Source: Allobosea sp. WAO | GTDB taxonomy: Bacteria > Pseudomonadota > Alphaproteobacteria > Rhizobiales > Beijerinckiaceae | Direction: 5' to 3' | DNA length: 64,000 bases | NCBI RefSeq assembly: GCF_001509835.1 | Contig: NZ_JXTJ01000004.1 | Location: forward strand, 434,001-498,000 | In this document: positions 52,678 through 62,711 of the stretch, piece by piece | Layout of the letters: the number at the start of each line of letters is the position of its first letter | Position numbering within the stretch: position 1 is the first letter of the stretch | The notes under the pieces: model-generated | The model's database searches: none | The model's input: only the letters and a program-made list of their open reading frames with translations | Told to the model about the DNA's origin: nothing | Translations under genes and position numbers: made by a program

Positions 52678-53304
52678 TCAGGCCGCCGAAGCCAGATGGG
52701 CCGCCAGCCGCGCGGATACCTTCGCTTCCTGCTCGGCTTTGATCACGGCGACGCGCTTCGTAGCGTCCTCCAGTGACGTGGCGGGCGCATAGACCGGGTA
52801 GGTCCCGGCCTGCCCCGCCTTTGCGCCGATATGCTTCTCGAAAGGCAGGGAGCGGTAGAGCGTGGGGTCGACGGCCGTATCGAAGAGCGGCCGATAGCCA
52901 AGCGCGATGTACAGGGCCGATGCTTCGGGCTGCCGAAACCCGGTCGTCAGGTAAGCGCGCGTATAGCCCAGCTCGGCCGCCGCCTCTTCGAGGGCGAGGA
53001 CGATTTGCCGGGCAAGACCCTGCCGGCGCAGATCCGGGCGCGTCCAGATACGCTTGAACTCCGCCGTCTCGTCGTCGTGACTCATGAACGCCCCGCCAGC
53101 GATCGTTGCGCCGTCGCGCTGCACGAGCAGGAACACGCCTAGCGGCGGCGCGAACGCCTCGGCCGGGTAGCGCGTTATCTCGGAGCGCGCCCCGCCGGGC
53201 CGGCTCGCCGGGCCGTAACGCCCGTCATACTCCGAGATCAGGCCCTCGAGCAGCGGCTCCGCCGCCGTGTCGAGAGGCGAAGACCGCACAAAAAGGTCAG
53301 CCAT
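52678..53304 (-). CDS. GNAT-family N-acetyltransferase
   Basis: This 208-residue acetyl-CoA-dependent acetyltransferase has the CoA-binding motif RRQGLARQIVLALEEAAAEL, followed by AYLTTGFRQPEASALYIALGYRPL, split here as the typical motif B region. ATG 53304 has GGAG 6 nt upstream; an upstream ATG at 53355 falls inside the operator motif and is rejected. A C-terminal tail of ~50 residues is extra to the fold. It is the first gene of the minus monooxygenase operon. By analogy with YtmI/SnaA/YxeL in Bacillus it may acetylate an S-modified cysteine before oxygenation; this is an inference. Confidence 0.85.
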   Translation of the reverse strand: MADLFVRSSPLDTAAEPLLEGLISEYDGRYGPASRPGGARSEITRYPAEAFAPPLGVFLLVQRDGATIAGGAFMSHDDETAEFKRIWTRPDLRRQGLARQIVLALEEAAAELGYTRAYLTTGFRQPEASALYIALGYRPLFDTAVDPTLYRSLPFEKHIGAKAGQAGTYPVYAPATSLEDATKRVAVIKAEQEAKVSARLAAHLASAA

Positions 53305-53347
53305 GACATTCTCCGAAATCGCCGCGGCCTCGCTTGCTCGCTGGCGC

Positions 53348-53383
53348 TTGATCAATCAATCTATTAATTCTATAGACTATTAG
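53348..53383. promoter_or_regulatory. divergent promoter with Rrf2-type operator motif, copy 1
   Basis: The plus promoter is TTGATC (53348-53353), a 17-nt spacer and TATAGA (53371-53376). The minus promoter toward the GNAT gene is TTGTTC, 17 nt and AATAGA, read from the other strand. A 25-bp motif at 53359-53383 (core TCTATTAATTCTATAGAC) matches 20 of 25 positions of 63319-63343 and overlaps both promoters. The likely ligand is the Rrf2 protein encoded at 62.9 kb. Confidence 0.65.
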
Positions 53384-53417
53384 AACAACATGAACTGTCA
53401 ATGCCCGACGAGGCCGA

Positions 53418-54422
53418 ATGCCCTACCGACTGAGCTTCCTCGACAAGAGTCCCCTGCAGGCGAACGAGACCTCCGCCGACGCGCTAGCGCGGACGCTCTC
53501 ACTGGCAAAAGCGGCTGAAGAACTGGGTTTCGCGCGGTTCTGGCTGGCCGAACACCACAACGCGGCGAAGCTGGCGAGCTCGTCGCCGGAGGTTCTGATC
53601 AGCTTCCTGCTGGCACACACCAGCCGCATCAGAATCGGCTCCGGCGGCGTGATGCTCCAGCACTACAGCGCCTACAAGGTCGCCGAGAACTTCAACCTGC
53701 TGGCGGCGCTGGCGCCGGGCCGCGTGGATATCGGTATCGGCAAGGCGCCGGGCGGGATGCCACTGTCGACCGATGCCCTGCAGGGCGCTTACGACCCGGC
53801 CCGCAAGCCGAGCTTCGACGCGCAACTCGTGGAGCTCGACCGCTTCCTGCGCGAGCACCATGACGGCAGCGACGCCGGCAATCGGCTCGCTGCCTTCCCG
53901 GCGCCGGCGCAGCCCCCAGGCCGCTTCCTGCTCGGCGCCAGCATCGAGAGTGCGCGGCTTGCCGCCAGTCTCGGCTGGAGTTTCGTCTATCCCGGCCACA
54001 TCCATGGCGAAGAGACCGCTATTCGTGAATCCCTGTCGGCCTATCGTGCCGCCGGCGGCACCTCGGCGCTCCTCGCCGTGGGCGTGGCTACCGCCGAGAC
54101 CGACGACCTGGCCCGAACTCTCGCGCCCGATGCGCGTCGCTTCCGCGTCGATATCGAGAACGGCCCGGGCGTCAACGTCACGAGCCGGGAGCAGGCCCTC
54201 GAATACGTCCGGCAGACGGGCTCGCGCGAGTACCGCATCGACGAGCGCAGTTCGCTGCTCCTGCGTGGCGTGCCGGAACGTATCCATGCCGAGCTGCAGC
54301 GGCTGCAGCGGAAGTTCGGGATCGACGAATTCATCGTCGATTGCCCCGTCAACGAAGGCGCATGGCGCCTGAGGACAATCGAGCTTCTCGCGGCGGCGGC
54401 CCGCACCTCCCTCGCCGCCTGA
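53418..54422 (+). CDS. luciferase-like monooxygenase (MsnO8/YtmO type)
   Basis: This 334-residue LLM protein has the group's opening YRLSFLDKSPLQANETSADA, ELGFARFWLAEHHN, IRIGSGGVMLQHYSAYKVAE and LAPGRVDIGIGKAPGG. This type is related to YtmO (CmoO), a partner in S-methylcysteine use in Bacillus. ATG 53418 is preceded by GAGG. It is the first gene of the plus operon and divergent from the GNAT gene over the shared operator. Substrate oxidation with FMNH2 is expected but its target is unknown. Confidence 0.87.
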   Translation: MPYRLSFLDKSPLQANETSADALARTLSLAKAAEELGFARFWLAEHHNAAKLASSSPEVLISFLLAHTSRIRIGSGGVMLQHYSAYKVAENFNLLAALAPGRVDIGIGKAPGGMPLSTDALQGAYDPARKPSFDAQLVELDRFLREHHDGSDAGNRLAAFPAPAQPPGRFLLGASIESARLAASLGWSFVYPGHIHGEETAIRESLSAYRAAGGTSALLAVGVATAETDDLARTLAPDARRFRVDIENGPGVNVTSREQALEYVRQTGSREYRIDERSSLLLRGVPERIHAELQRLQRKFGIDEFIVDCPVNEGAWRLRTIELLAAAARTSLAA

Positions 54423-54445
54423 GCCCGTCAGAAGGATTGGACATT

Positions 54446-56074
54446 ATGATCACACGAAGAATGCTCCTGGGCGGAGCGGGTGCAGCGGCGCTGGCGGCGG
54501 CGGCGCCGGGCCGAGCCGGCGCGCAGACGAAGGAAGCGCCCGTCAAGGGCGGCTCGCTGACCTGGGGCGTGGAGACCGAGCCCGGCACCCTCAATCCCCA
54601 TCTCAACGGCCAGGCGAAAGCCAAGCTCATCCTGCGCAATGCCTACGAGACGCTGCTCGCCCGCACGCCCGATGGCGGCTACGTGCCCTGGCTCGCGAAG
54701 GACTACGCCATTTCGGAGGATGGCCGGACCTACACCTTCACGCTCAGGGACGACGTGTCCTTCCACGATGGCGAGAAGCTGGATGCGGCCGCCGTCGCAC
54801 TGAACTTCACCAAGCTGAAGGAACCGGCCTATTCCGGCAGCATCAGCGCCGGACATGTGTCGCATGTATCCGAAGCGCTCGCTGTCGACGCCCGCACGCT
54901 GGTCCTGAAACTCAGCCGTGTCTACGCACCGTTCCTCGACGGCGCGGCCGGGCTCGAGATCCTGTCGCCGAAATCCTTCGCCTCGCCCCAGCTCAAGGCC
55001 GGCGGCCCGGACATCGCCGGAACGGGGCCCTTCAGGATCGAGCGCTATGTGAAGGGTCAGGAGATCCGCTTCGTCAGGAACGCAGCCTACAACTGGGCGC
55101 CGGCCAATGCCGGGCATCAGGGCCCGGCCTATCTCGACCGCGTCACCTACCGTTTCCTCCCCGAAGCCGCGGTCCGGACCGGGGCGCTGACCTCTGGCCA
55201 GGTGGATGTGATCGAGGGCGTTTCCGGCAACGATGCCGGCCTGTTCAAGGACAATCCCGAATTCACCTATCAGAGCGCGCTCAACACCGGCACGCCCTAC
55301 ACGCTCTACCTGAACGTGACGCTAGGGCCGACCGAGGATGTCCGGGTCCGGCAGGCCGTCCTCGCCGCCATCGATGTCGAACGGGTCATCCGCTCCGTCT
55401 ATCGCGGCGAACGGCAGCGCGCCTGGGGCATCCTCACGCCCGCCGACACGGACTTCTACGACCGCAGCATCGAGGGCAGCTACGGCTTCGATCCGAAGCG
55501 CGCCAATCGGCTGCTCGACGAGGCCGGCTGGAGCAGCCGCGATGCGGAAGGTTTCCGCACCAGGAACGGCCAGCGCCTCAGCGTCGAGATCGTCCAGTCG
55601 CAGGCGACCCTGCGGGACCAGCGCGACGTGCTGCTCCAGGCGGTGCAGGCCCAGGCGCGCCAGAATGCCGGGCTGGACATCGTCCTGCGCTATGTCGACG
55701 CCGGCACCTACACGACCCGCCAGAACGACGGCCAGTACGGCATCATCCCGAACTCGACCACGACGCAGGAAAACGGCGTCACGATCTATTTCCACTATCT
55801 GCCCCGCAACAAGGGCGGCTCGATCAATTACAGCCGTACCGAGGCCCCCGAGATCTCGGCATGGCTCGACGAGGCGGCCTCGACGCTCGACGCAAAGAAG
55901 CGCTTCGACATCTACGCGCGGCTCCAGCGCTTCGCTCTGCTGGAGCAGGCCTATGGCCTGCCGCTCTACGTGCCCGACGATCAGATCGCCGCCTCGGCGC
56001 GCGTCAAGGGCGTCGGCTTCCGGCCGTTCAAGCGCCTTCCTGAAAACGCCTACGACATCTGGCTGCAGGCTTGA
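54446..56074 (+). CDS. family 5 ABC substrate-binding protein (peptide/opine type), copy 1
   Basis: This 542-residue periplasmic binding protein of the DppA/OppA class has a twin-arginine-like signal (MITRRMLLGGAGAAALAAAA, mature from ~AQ). The mature start is GGSLTWGVETEPGTLNPHLN, and a central motif is DVIEGVSGNDAGLFKDNPEF. It is colinear and very similar over its full length to the next gene, so the two arose by tandem duplication. ATG 54446 starts the signal peptide; an earlier in-frame ATG at 54341 lies inside the previous gene. Its cargo is probably a modified peptide or amino acid used by the monooxygenases. Confidence 0.9.
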   Translation: MITRRMLLGGAGAAALAAAAPGRAGAQTKEAPVKGGSLTWGVETEPGTLNPHLNGQAKAKLILRNAYETLLARTPDGGYVPWLAKDYAISEDGRTYTFTLRDDVSFHDGEKLDAAAVALNFTKLKEPAYSGSISAGHVSHVSEALAVDARTLVLKLSRVYAPFLDGAAGLEILSPKSFASPQLKAGGPDIAGTGPFRIERYVKGQEIRFVRNAAYNWAPANAGHQGPAYLDRVTYRFLPEAAVRTGALTSGQVDVIEGVSGNDAGLFKDNPEFTYQSALNTGTPYTLYLNVTLGPTEDVRVRQAVLAAIDVERVIRSVYRGERQRAWGILTPADTDFYDRSIEGSYGFDPKRANRLLDEAGWSSRDAEGFRTRNGQRLSVEIVQSQATLRDQRDVLLQAVQAQARQNAGLDIVLRYVDAGTYTTRQNDGQYGIIPNSTTTQENGVTIYFHYLPRNKGGSINYSRTEAPEISAWLDEAASTLDAKKRFDIYARLQRFALLEQAYGLPLYVPDDQIAASARVKGVGFRPFKRLPENAYDIWLQA

Positions 56075-56115
56075 GCCCGCAGCCCGCCAATCGACCCACA
56101 CGGAGACTATCGAAC

Positions 56116-57738
56116 ATGCTCGCTCGCAGGCATTTCCTGAGCCTGAGCGCCGCGCTTCTGACGGCGACCGCCCTCGTCTCGCCCACTCTGGCAAGCGACC
56201 GGAAACCCGCAAGAGGCGGCAAGCTGACCTGGGGCGTCGAGACGGAGCCGGCGACGCTCAACCCGCAATTGAACGGCCAGGACAAGACCAAGCTCCTGCT
56301 GCGCAATGCCTATGAATCGTTGCTCGCCCGCACTGCCGATGGCGGCTACGTGCCCTGGCTCGCGACCGGCCACGAGATCTCGCCGGATGGCCGCACCTAT
56401 ACTTTCAGACTCCGCGAGGGCGTGAAGTTCAGCGACGGGCTGGCGTTCGACGCGGCCGCCGTCGCGACGAACTTCAGCAAGCTGAAGGATGCGAGCTATT
56501 CGGGCAGCGTCAGCGCCGGCCCCGTCGCCCGGATCGCCAAGATCGACGCCCCCGACGCGCGGACCGTCTCCTTCACGCTCGACCGGATCTACGCTCCGTT
56601 CCTCGACTACGCCGCCGGGCTGGAACTCCTCTCGCCCGGCGCCTTCGCCTCCGCCCAGATCAAATCGGGCGGCCCTGAGATTGCCGGCACTGGCCCCTTC
56701 ATCTTGCGGCGCTACGCGAAGGGCCAGGAAATCCGCTTCGTCCGGAACCCGGACTACAACTGGGCACCGGCCAACGCGGGACATCAGGGCCCGGCCTATC
56801 TGGACGAGGTGACCTATCGCTTCCTGCCGGAATCCTCGGTGCGTACCGGCGCCCTCGCCTCGGGCCAGGTCGATCTCATCGAAGGCGTCTCCGGCAACGA
56901 CGCCGGTCTGTTCAAGGACAGCGCCGACTTCAGCTATCAGACGGCGCTCAACACCGGCACACCCTATTCCCTGTTCCTGAACGTCACCTGGGGCCCGACC
57001 CAGGACGTCAAGGTGCGCAAGGCGCTCATCGCCAGCATCGATGTCGATGCGGTGCTGAAATCGGTCTATCGCGGCGAGCGTACCCGTGCCTGGGGCATCA
57101 CCTCGCCCATCGACACGCAGTTCTACGACAAATCCATCGAGAAGACCTACGGAGCCGATCCGAAACGAGCCAACCAGCTTCTCGACGAGGCCGGCTGGAC
57201 CGGCCGCGACCCACAGGGCTTCCGCACGAAAGACGGGAAGCGCCTGACGATCGAGGTCGTGCAAGCCCAGGCGACCGTGCGGGACCAACGCGACGTCCTG
57301 CTTCAGGCCCTGCAGGCCCAGGCCCGGCAGAATGCCGGCATCGATCTCGCCATCGTCTTCGTCGACGCCGGCACCTACACCGAGCGGCGCAAGACGGGCC
57401 AGTTCGGCTCGATCGCCAACTCGAACACACCGACCGACGCGATCGACATCGAGTACCACTACCTGCCGGTCGACCAGGGCGGCTCGATCAATTACAGCCG
57501 CGCCGCCGCGCCGGAGTTGTCGCAGTGGCTGAAGGAAGCTGCCGCGACGCTCGATCACAAGACGCGCTTCGATCTCTACGCCAAGCTGCAGCGTTTCGCG
57601 ATCCTCGACCAGGCCTACGCCCTGCCGCTCTACGAACCTGAAGATCAGGTCGCGGCGGCACGCTACGTCAATGGCATCAGCTTCCGCCCCTTCAAACAGA
57701 TGCCAGAGAGTGCCTACGGGGTCTGGCGCAGCGAATAG
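56116..57738 (+). CDS. family 5 ABC substrate-binding protein (peptide/opine type), copy 2
   Basis: This 540-residue paralogue of the preceding protein shares blocks such as TWGVETEP, GHQGPAYLD, DLIEGVSGNDAGLFKD and GGSINYSR with it. The signal peptide differs (MLARRHFLSLSAALLTATAL). Specificity may have diverged; the duplicates differ most in the signal region and in the stretch after DAGTYT. It ends 60 nt before the permease gene, with a hairpin in between, as is common after highly expressed binding-protein genes. Confidence 0.9.
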   Translation: MLARRHFLSLSAALLTATALVSPTLASDRKPARGGKLTWGVETEPATLNPQLNGQDKTKLLLRNAYESLLARTADGGYVPWLATGHEISPDGRTYTFRLREGVKFSDGLAFDAAAVATNFSKLKDASYSGSVSAGPVARIAKIDAPDARTVSFTLDRIYAPFLDYAAGLELLSPGAFASAQIKSGGPEIAGTGPFILRRYAKGQEIRFVRNPDYNWAPANAGHQGPAYLDEVTYRFLPESSVRTGALASGQVDLIEGVSGNDAGLFKDSADFSYQTALNTGTPYSLFLNVTWGPTQDVKVRKALIASIDVDAVLKSVYRGERTRAWGITSPIDTQFYDKSIEKTYGADPKRANQLLDEAGWTGRDPQGFRTKDGKRLTIEVVQAQATVRDQRDVLLQALQAQARQNAGIDLAIVFVDAGTYTERRKTGQFGSIANSNTPTDAIDIEYHYLPVDQGGSINYSRAAAPELSQWLKEAAATLDHKTRFDLYAKLQRFAILDQAYALPLYEPEDQVAAARYVNGISFRPFKQMPESAYGVWRSE

Positions 57739-57759
57739 CCGATCTCACGCCTCATCCGC

Positions 57760-57777
57760 AGCCGGCGAGCGCCGGCT
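57760..57777 (+). terminator. intercistronic hairpin after binding-protein genes
   Basis: AGCCGGCG (57760-57767) and CGCCGGCT (57770-57777) are perfect reverse complements 2 nt apart, so the real stem is about 7 bp with a 4-nt loop. It probably protects the binding-protein message or reduces read-through into the permease genes. Confidence 0.45.
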
Positions 57778-57798
57778 CATGCGCTGGAACGGACAAGC

Positions 57799-58815
57799 AT
57801 GGATTCCCGGAACACTTCCGTCGCCACCCCTGTACCTGCCTTCGCCGTCTCGCGCCTTTTCCGGCTGCGGCGCAATGGCTTGACGGCGCAAATCGCGGGC
57901 AGGATCGGCTCCGGCCTGCTCGTGCTCTGGGCCGCGGTGACGCTGAGCTTCGTCAGCGTGCATCTCGCGCCCGGCGATATCGTCAGCCTGCTGATCGGCG
58001 AGCAACTGCGGACCCCGGAGGTCGAAGCGGCCATCCGCGCCGAATGGGGGCTCGACGAGCCGCTGCCGGCGCAATATCTCAGCTATCTGACGCGCGTCCT
58101 GCACGGCGATTTCGGCCGCTCCTACATCCTCCAGACGGAGGTTTCGCAGCTCGTCCTGTCGCAGATCCTGCCGACCCTGAAGCTCACCGCCGCCGCACTC
58201 TTCGTCGCGATCGTTTTCGCGCTGGTGAGCGCCGTGCTCTCCGCCGGCCGGCGCGTCCCGCGCAGCATCGCGGGCGCTCTCGAGCTGACACTCGTCTCGA
58301 CGCCGTCGTTCTGGCTCGGCATCCTGCTGCTGTACCTGTTCTCGTTCACGCTCAAGCTCTTCCCCGTCTCGGGGGACCGCAGCTTTTCGGCGCTGGTGCT
58401 GCCGGCGCTGGCGCTGGGCCTGCCGCTCGGAGCGGTGATTGGCCAGGTACTGCGGCAGGGGTTGGAGCGCGCCCTCGAAGAGCCTTTCGCGCTGACCGTC
58501 CGGAGCTGGGGCACCAGTGAGTTCGTGCTGCGGCTAAGGCACGGGCTGCGCCATGCGGCCCTGCCGGCGGTGACCCTGACGGGCTGGCTCGTCGGCAGCC
58601 TGCTATCCGGCGCTGTCATCACGGAATCGGTGTTCGGCCGGCCGGGTCTCGGCCGCGTCACGGTCGAGGCCGTGCTGGGCCACGACATGCCGGTGGTGCT
58701 GGCCGTCGCGATCCTCTCCGCCCTTGTCTATGTGACCCTGAGCACGTTGGTCGATGTGCTCTATCTGTGGCTCGACCCGCGCCTGCGCAGCGACAGCCGG
58801 GAGGCGGTCCGATGA
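57799..58815 (+). CDS. peptide-type ABC permease (DppB family)
   Basis: This 338-residue inner-membrane permease has the DppB sequence FVSVHLAPGDIVSLLIGEQL, EWGLDEPLPAQYLSYL and GDFGRSYI. The coupling region ends LTGWLVGSLLSGAVITESVF. It overlaps the next permease gene by 4 nt (ATGA at 58812-58815). It pairs with the DppC-like protein to form the channel for the family 5 binding proteins. Confidence 0.9.
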   Translation: MDSRNTSVATPVPAFAVSRLFRLRRNGLTAQIAGRIGSGLLVLWAAVTLSFVSVHLAPGDIVSLLIGEQLRTPEVEAAIRAEWGLDEPLPAQYLSYLTRVLHGDFGRSYILQTEVSQLVLSQILPTLKLTAAALFVAIVFALVSAVLSAGRRVPRSIAGALELTLVSTPSFWLGILLLYLFSFTLKLFPVSGDRSFSALVLPALALGLPLGAVIGQVLRQGLERALEEPFALTVRSWGTSEFVLRLRHGLRHAALPAVTLTGWLVGSLLSGAVITESVFGRPGLGRVTVEAVLGHDMPVVLAVAILSALVYVTLSTLVDVLYLWLDPRLRSDSREAVR

Positions 58816-59684
58816 GCGCCCTTTCATCACGGGCAAAGCGCGAGACCGCACCCGCCAGCCAGTTCCTGCGCTTGCTGCCGGCCAATCCTGGCCTGGCCCT
58901 GGCGGCACTTTTCCTGGCCGTCATCGCGATCGCCACGGTTGCGCCGGCCCTTCTGACAACAGCAGATCCCATCGCCGCCGACCCGCTGCAGGCTCAGCTT
59001 CCGCCCTCCTGGGAGCATTGGTTCGGCACCGACCATCTCGGCCGCGACGTCTTCGCTCGCGTCGTTCACGGGGCACGCTACTCGATCCTCATCGGCGTCA
59101 GCGCAGTCGCGCTCGCCGCGACGGCTGGCTCCCTCCTCGGCCTGGTCGCCGGCCTGTCCCGCGGCCTCGTCGACGAGGTCGTCACCCGCCTTCTCGATGT
59201 CGTTTCAGCCTTTCCCGATCTGCTGCTGGCGCTGGTGCTGATCTCCTTCACCGGCCCTGGCACGACCAACCTGATCTTCGCATTGGGTGTCGCCTTCGTC
59301 CCGCGCTTCGCGCGCGTCGTTCGGGCGCAGACCTTCGTGATCGCACGCAGCGGCTACGTCGAGCAGGCGCGGACCTTCGGCCTGAGCCGAACGGTCCTCG
59401 TGCTGCGTCACGTCCTGCCGCATGCCGTCGCGCAGGTGCCGATCCTCGCCACCATTGGCCTCGGCAGCGCGATCATCGGCGCAGCCGGCCTCAGCTTCCT
59501 CGGCATGGGCCCACAGCCCCCGGCACCGGAATGGGGAGCGATGCTGGCCGAGGCGCGCAATTACCTGCGGGTCGCCTGGTGGATCGGCGTCTGGCCCGGC
59601 CTCGCAATCACCCTGACGGTCATCGCGATCAGCGTACTCGGCCGGCGCTGGCAGGCAGCCTTCGAAGGCAGGAGGTCGGAATGA
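58812..59684 (+). CDS. peptide-type ABC permease (DppC family)
   Basis: This 290-residue permease has an N-terminal membrane helix, then the family motif HWFGTDHLGRDVFARVVHGA and the coupling region LRHVLPHAVAQVPILATIGL with AAGLSFLGMGPQPPAPEWG. ATG 58812 has GGGAGG upstream and overlaps the DppB-like stop. Its own stop overlaps the ATPase start (ATGA, 59681-59684). Confidence 0.92.
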   Translation: MSALSSRAKRETAPASQFLRLLPANPGLALAALFLAVIAIATVAPALLTTADPIAADPLQAQLPPSWEHWFGTDHLGRDVFARVVHGARYSILIGVSAVALAATAGSLLGLVAGLSRGLVDEVVTRLLDVVSAFPDLLLALVLISFTGPGTTNLIFALGVAFVPRFARVVRAQTFVIARSGYVEQARTFGLSRTVLVLRHVLPHAVAQVPILATIGLGSAIIGAAGLSFLGMGPQPPAPEWGAMLAEARNYLRVAWWIGVWPGLAITLTVIAISVLGRRWQAAFEGRRSE

Positions 59685-61324
59685 CGCCGCTCGTCGATAT
59701 CCGAGACCTCACCATCGCCTTTCCCCACGGACGGCAGGACAACCGCGTCGTCCATGGTATCGACCTGACGATCCATGAAGGCGAAACCGTCGCCTTGGTC
59801 GGCGAGTCCGGTTCAGGCAAGTCGGTGACCGCTCGCACGCTGATCGGTTTGTCCGCCGGCGTCGTCGGCGCGAGCCGCTTCGACATCGCCGGCGACAGCA
59901 CGCTCGGTTTCCGCGAGCGCGACTGGCGGCGCCTGCGCGGCACGAAGATCGGTTTTGTCCTGCAGGATGCGCTCGTCTCGCTGGACCCGCTGCGCACGGT
60001 GTCGCAACAGCTCTCGGATGCCTTCGGCCATCCCGGCTACTTCGGCCGCCGAGACGGTCGCGAGGAAAGCAGCGCCCTGCTGCTCTCCGTCGGGATTCCC
60101 GATCCCGAGCGCAGGCTGCCACAATACCCCCATCAGCTGTCGGGCGGATTGCGGCAGCGCGCGCTGATAGCCACCGCGATCGCCCGGCAGCCTTCCCTGC
60201 TGATCGCGGACGAACCGACCACCGCGCTCGACGCGACCGTCCAGAAGCAGATTCTCGACCTGCTGGCGGAGCGAAAACAAGCCGGTCACACGCTGCTCCT
60301 GATCAGCCACGACCTCGCGGTCGTCGCGCGCCTGGCCGACCGCGTGCTGGTGATGAAGCAGGGGCGGATCGTCGAGCAGGGACCGACCAAGCAGATCCTG
60401 ACCCAACCGACGCACCCCTATACGCGCCAGCTCCTCGATGCCGTGCCGTCCGCCAGTTCCCGGGGGTTTCGGCTATCGCCCGCGACGCAATCCGAGACCG
60501 ACGCGCCCGCTTTGCCCGCCGCGCCGGTCCAGCGGCGTCTTCCGCTGCCGCCGAAGCGGATCGACGCGACGCAGCGCGTGCTCTCGGCCAGAGGCCTGGT
60601 GAAGCGCTACGGCGTCGATAGCTTCGCGGTCAACAATGTCTCCTTCGAGTTGGCGGCCGGCGAAGCGCTCGGCATCGTCGGCGAGTCGGGCTCCGGCAAG
60701 ACGACCGTGGCGAAGATGGTGCTCGGCCTGGTCGAGCCCGACTCCGGAACGGTGCTCGTGGATGGCCAACCCTGGAGCCACCGCAGCGAGGCCGAGCGCC
60801 GCGCCCGCCGCGCCGGCATGCAGTTGATCGCCCAGGACGCGCTGAGTTCGTTCGACCCGCGCTACACCGTCGAGAAGATCGTTGGTGAAAGCCTCGACAC
60901 CGTCGGCGTGTTCGGACGGGACCGGCGCCAGCGTGTCGTCGAGGTCCTCGATGCGGTGCGCCTGGGGCCAGATCTCCTCCACCGCTATCCGCGCGAATTG
61001 TCCGGCGGGCAGCGCCAGCGCGTCGCCATCGCGCGCGCCTTCGCACCCCGCCCGAAACTCCTGATAGCCGATGAGCCGGTCAGCGCGCTCGACGTCTCGG
61101 TCCAGGCTCAGGTGCTGGACCTGCTGGCCGAGCTCCAGGCGGCCTCCGGCACCGCCCTGCTGTTCATCTCCCACGACCTTGGCGTCATCCATCATCTCAC
61201 CGACCGCGTGCTGGTCATGAAAGACGGACGCACCGTGGAAACCGGCGCGGTCGAGACGGTCTTTGCCGCGCCAGCACACAGTTACACCCGCGCTCTGCTC
61301 GATGCCGTGCCCGCCCTGCCCTGA
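59681..61324 (+). CDS. fused dual ABC ATPase (DppD-DppF type)
   Basis: This single 547-residue protein carries both ATPases of the importer. The first domain has Walker [15 protein letters not shown] and signature [17 protein letters not shown]. The second has Walker [15 protein letters not shown] and signature [15 protein letters not shown]. Each is followed by an oligopeptide-type C-terminal tail ([13 protein letters not shown] and [13 protein letters not shown]). Similar fusions occur in GsiA and YejF. AGGAGG lies 6 nt before ATG 59681. Confidence 0.93.
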   Translation: MTPLVDIRDLTIAFPHGRQDNRVVHGIDLTIHEGETVALVGESGSGKSVTARTLIGLSAGVVGASRFDIAGDSTLGFRERDWRRLRGTKIGFVLQDALVSLDPLRTVSQQLSDAFGHPGYFGRRDGREESSALLLSVGIPDPERRLPQYPHQLSGGLRQRALIATAIARQPSLLIADEPTTALDATVQKQILDLLAERKQAGHTLLLISHDLAVVARLADRVLVMKQGRIVEQGPTKQILTQPTHPYTRQLLDAVPSASSRGFRLSPATQSETDAPALPAAPVQRRLPLPPKRIDATQRVLSARGLVKRYGVDSFAVNNVSFELAAGEALGIVGESGSGKTTVAKMVLGLVEPDSGTVLVDGQPWSHRSEAERRARRAGMQLIAQDALSSFDPRYTVEKIVGESLDTVGVFGRDRRQRVVEVLDAVRLGPDLLHRYPRELSGGQRQRVAIARAFAPRPKLLIADEPVSALDVSVQAQVLDLLAELQAASGTALLFISHDLGVIHHLTDRVLVMKDGRTVETGAVETVFAAPAHSYTRALLDAVPALP

Positions 61325-61385
61325 GCGGCACTGGCTGGCACATCGGAATCCCCCAGTCACAAGCGATCAGGATAAGGACGCTCAC

Positions 61386-62702
61386 ATGTCGTTGCCCACC
61401 CGCCGCCGCCTCAAGACCCTGATGGGCGCCTCCAACGTGATCGCCGCGACAAACGATGCCGATCCGGCAACCGGGGCGAAGCGCGCCGCCGAATTCGCCC
61501 GGAGAGCCGAAGCCGAGAAGATCACCGGGCTCTTCACCGCCGACCTGCTGCAGATCGACCCCGCAGGCCTCGCCGGCACGGCCGGGGTGCAGGACCCTCT
61601 GATTGCGCTCGCCGCGCTGAGCCAGGTTACGTCGCATATCGGCCTCGTCGCGACGATTTCGACGACATTCCATCATCCCTACAATCTGGCGCGTCTGATC
61701 GGCACGCTCGACCATGCCAGCGGCGGCCGCGCTGCGTGGAATGCCGTCACCTCTTCGGTCGGCGAGGAGAATTTCGGCGCCGCCCTGCTCAGCCCTGAGG
61801 AACGCTATGCCCGCGCTGCGGAATTCATCGAGGTCGTGAACGCTCTGTACGATGCGAACGAGAACGACGCCGTAACGCGCAAGGCCTCCGGCGCGCTCGC
61901 TCTTGATCCGGCCAAGTTCCACCGCATCGACTATCGCGGCCGGCACTTCACCGTTCAGGGCCCGCTCAACGTGCCGCCGCTACCACAGGGCCGTCCCGTA
62001 CAGTTCCAGGCTGGCCAATCCGAAGCGGGCATCAATGTCGGCGCGCGCTATGCCGAGGTGGTGTACACGTCGCAGCCGAAGCTGGAAGGCGCGATCGCCT
62101 TCGTAACCGAGCTGCGTCGACGGGCTGCAAGCTTCGGACGCGGCGCCAACCTGCCCTTCGTGATGAACTCGTTCCATTCGGTGATCGGGGAATCCGACGC
62201 GGACGTCGCCCGGCGCCTGAAGGAAAAGCACGAGCGTATCGATTACGAGCTCGGGCGCCTCAAGCTCGCCGACATGCTGGGTGGCGATATCGACCTGTCG
62301 GGGCTGCCGCTGGACAAGCCCCTGCCCGACAGCCTGCTGCCCGAGATCACCAGCACCAACCGGCGCCGCGGACGTGTCGAGATCTTCAGCCGCTACGCGA
62401 AGCAAGGCCTGACTCTCCGCGAACTCATCATCGAGGCGCAGGAAACCGGGCATTGGTCCGTCGCGGGCACGCCCGAGCAATTGGCCGATGCGATCGAGGA
62501 GCGCTTCCGCGCCGGCGCGCTGGATGTCCTCACCCTTCACGGCCTCGGCAACCCGGACCAGGAAGACCTTCTCCTGAACGGCCTCCTGCCGGAGCTTCGC
62601 CGTCGCGCGCTGATCGATACCGACTATGTCGGAGACGATTTCCGCTCCAATCTGGAGCTTCCTCGCCTAGCACCGGCCGCCCCATTGGCCCGGAGCGCGT
62701 GA
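61386..62702 (+). CDS. luciferase-like FMN monooxygenase (NtaA/SnaA/DszA family), second copy
   Basis: This 438-residue relative of the protein at 50350 has FTADLLQIDPAGLAG, IGLVATISTTFHHPYNLARL, ASGGRAAWNAVTSS and NVPPLPQGRPVQFQAGQSEAG. ATG 61386 has AAGGA 7 nt upstream. It closes the plus operon, followed by a strong hairpin. Having two such enzymes beside one transporter suggests a route with two oxygenations or two related substrates. Confidence 0.9.
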   Translation: MSLPTRRRLKTLMGASNVIAATNDADPATGAKRAAEFARRAEAEKITGLFTADLLQIDPAGLAGTAGVQDPLIALAALSQVTSHIGLVATISTTFHHPYNLARLIGTLDHASGGRAAWNAVTSSVGEENFGAALLSPEERYARAAEFIEVVNALYDANENDAVTRKASGALALDPAKFHRIDYRGRHFTVQGPLNVPPLPQGRPVQFQAGQSEAGINVGARYAEVVYTSQPKLEGAIAFVTELRRRAASFGRGANLPFVMNSFHSVIGESDADVARRLKEKHERIDYELGRLKLADMLGGDIDLSGLPLDKPLPDSLLPEITSTNRRRGRVEIFSRYAKQGLTLRELIIEAQETGHWSVAGTPEQLADAIEERFRAGALDVLTLHGLGNPDQEDLLLNGLLPELRRRALIDTDYVGDDFRSNLELPRLAPAAPLARSA

Positions 62703-62711
62703 GCGCGCCCA

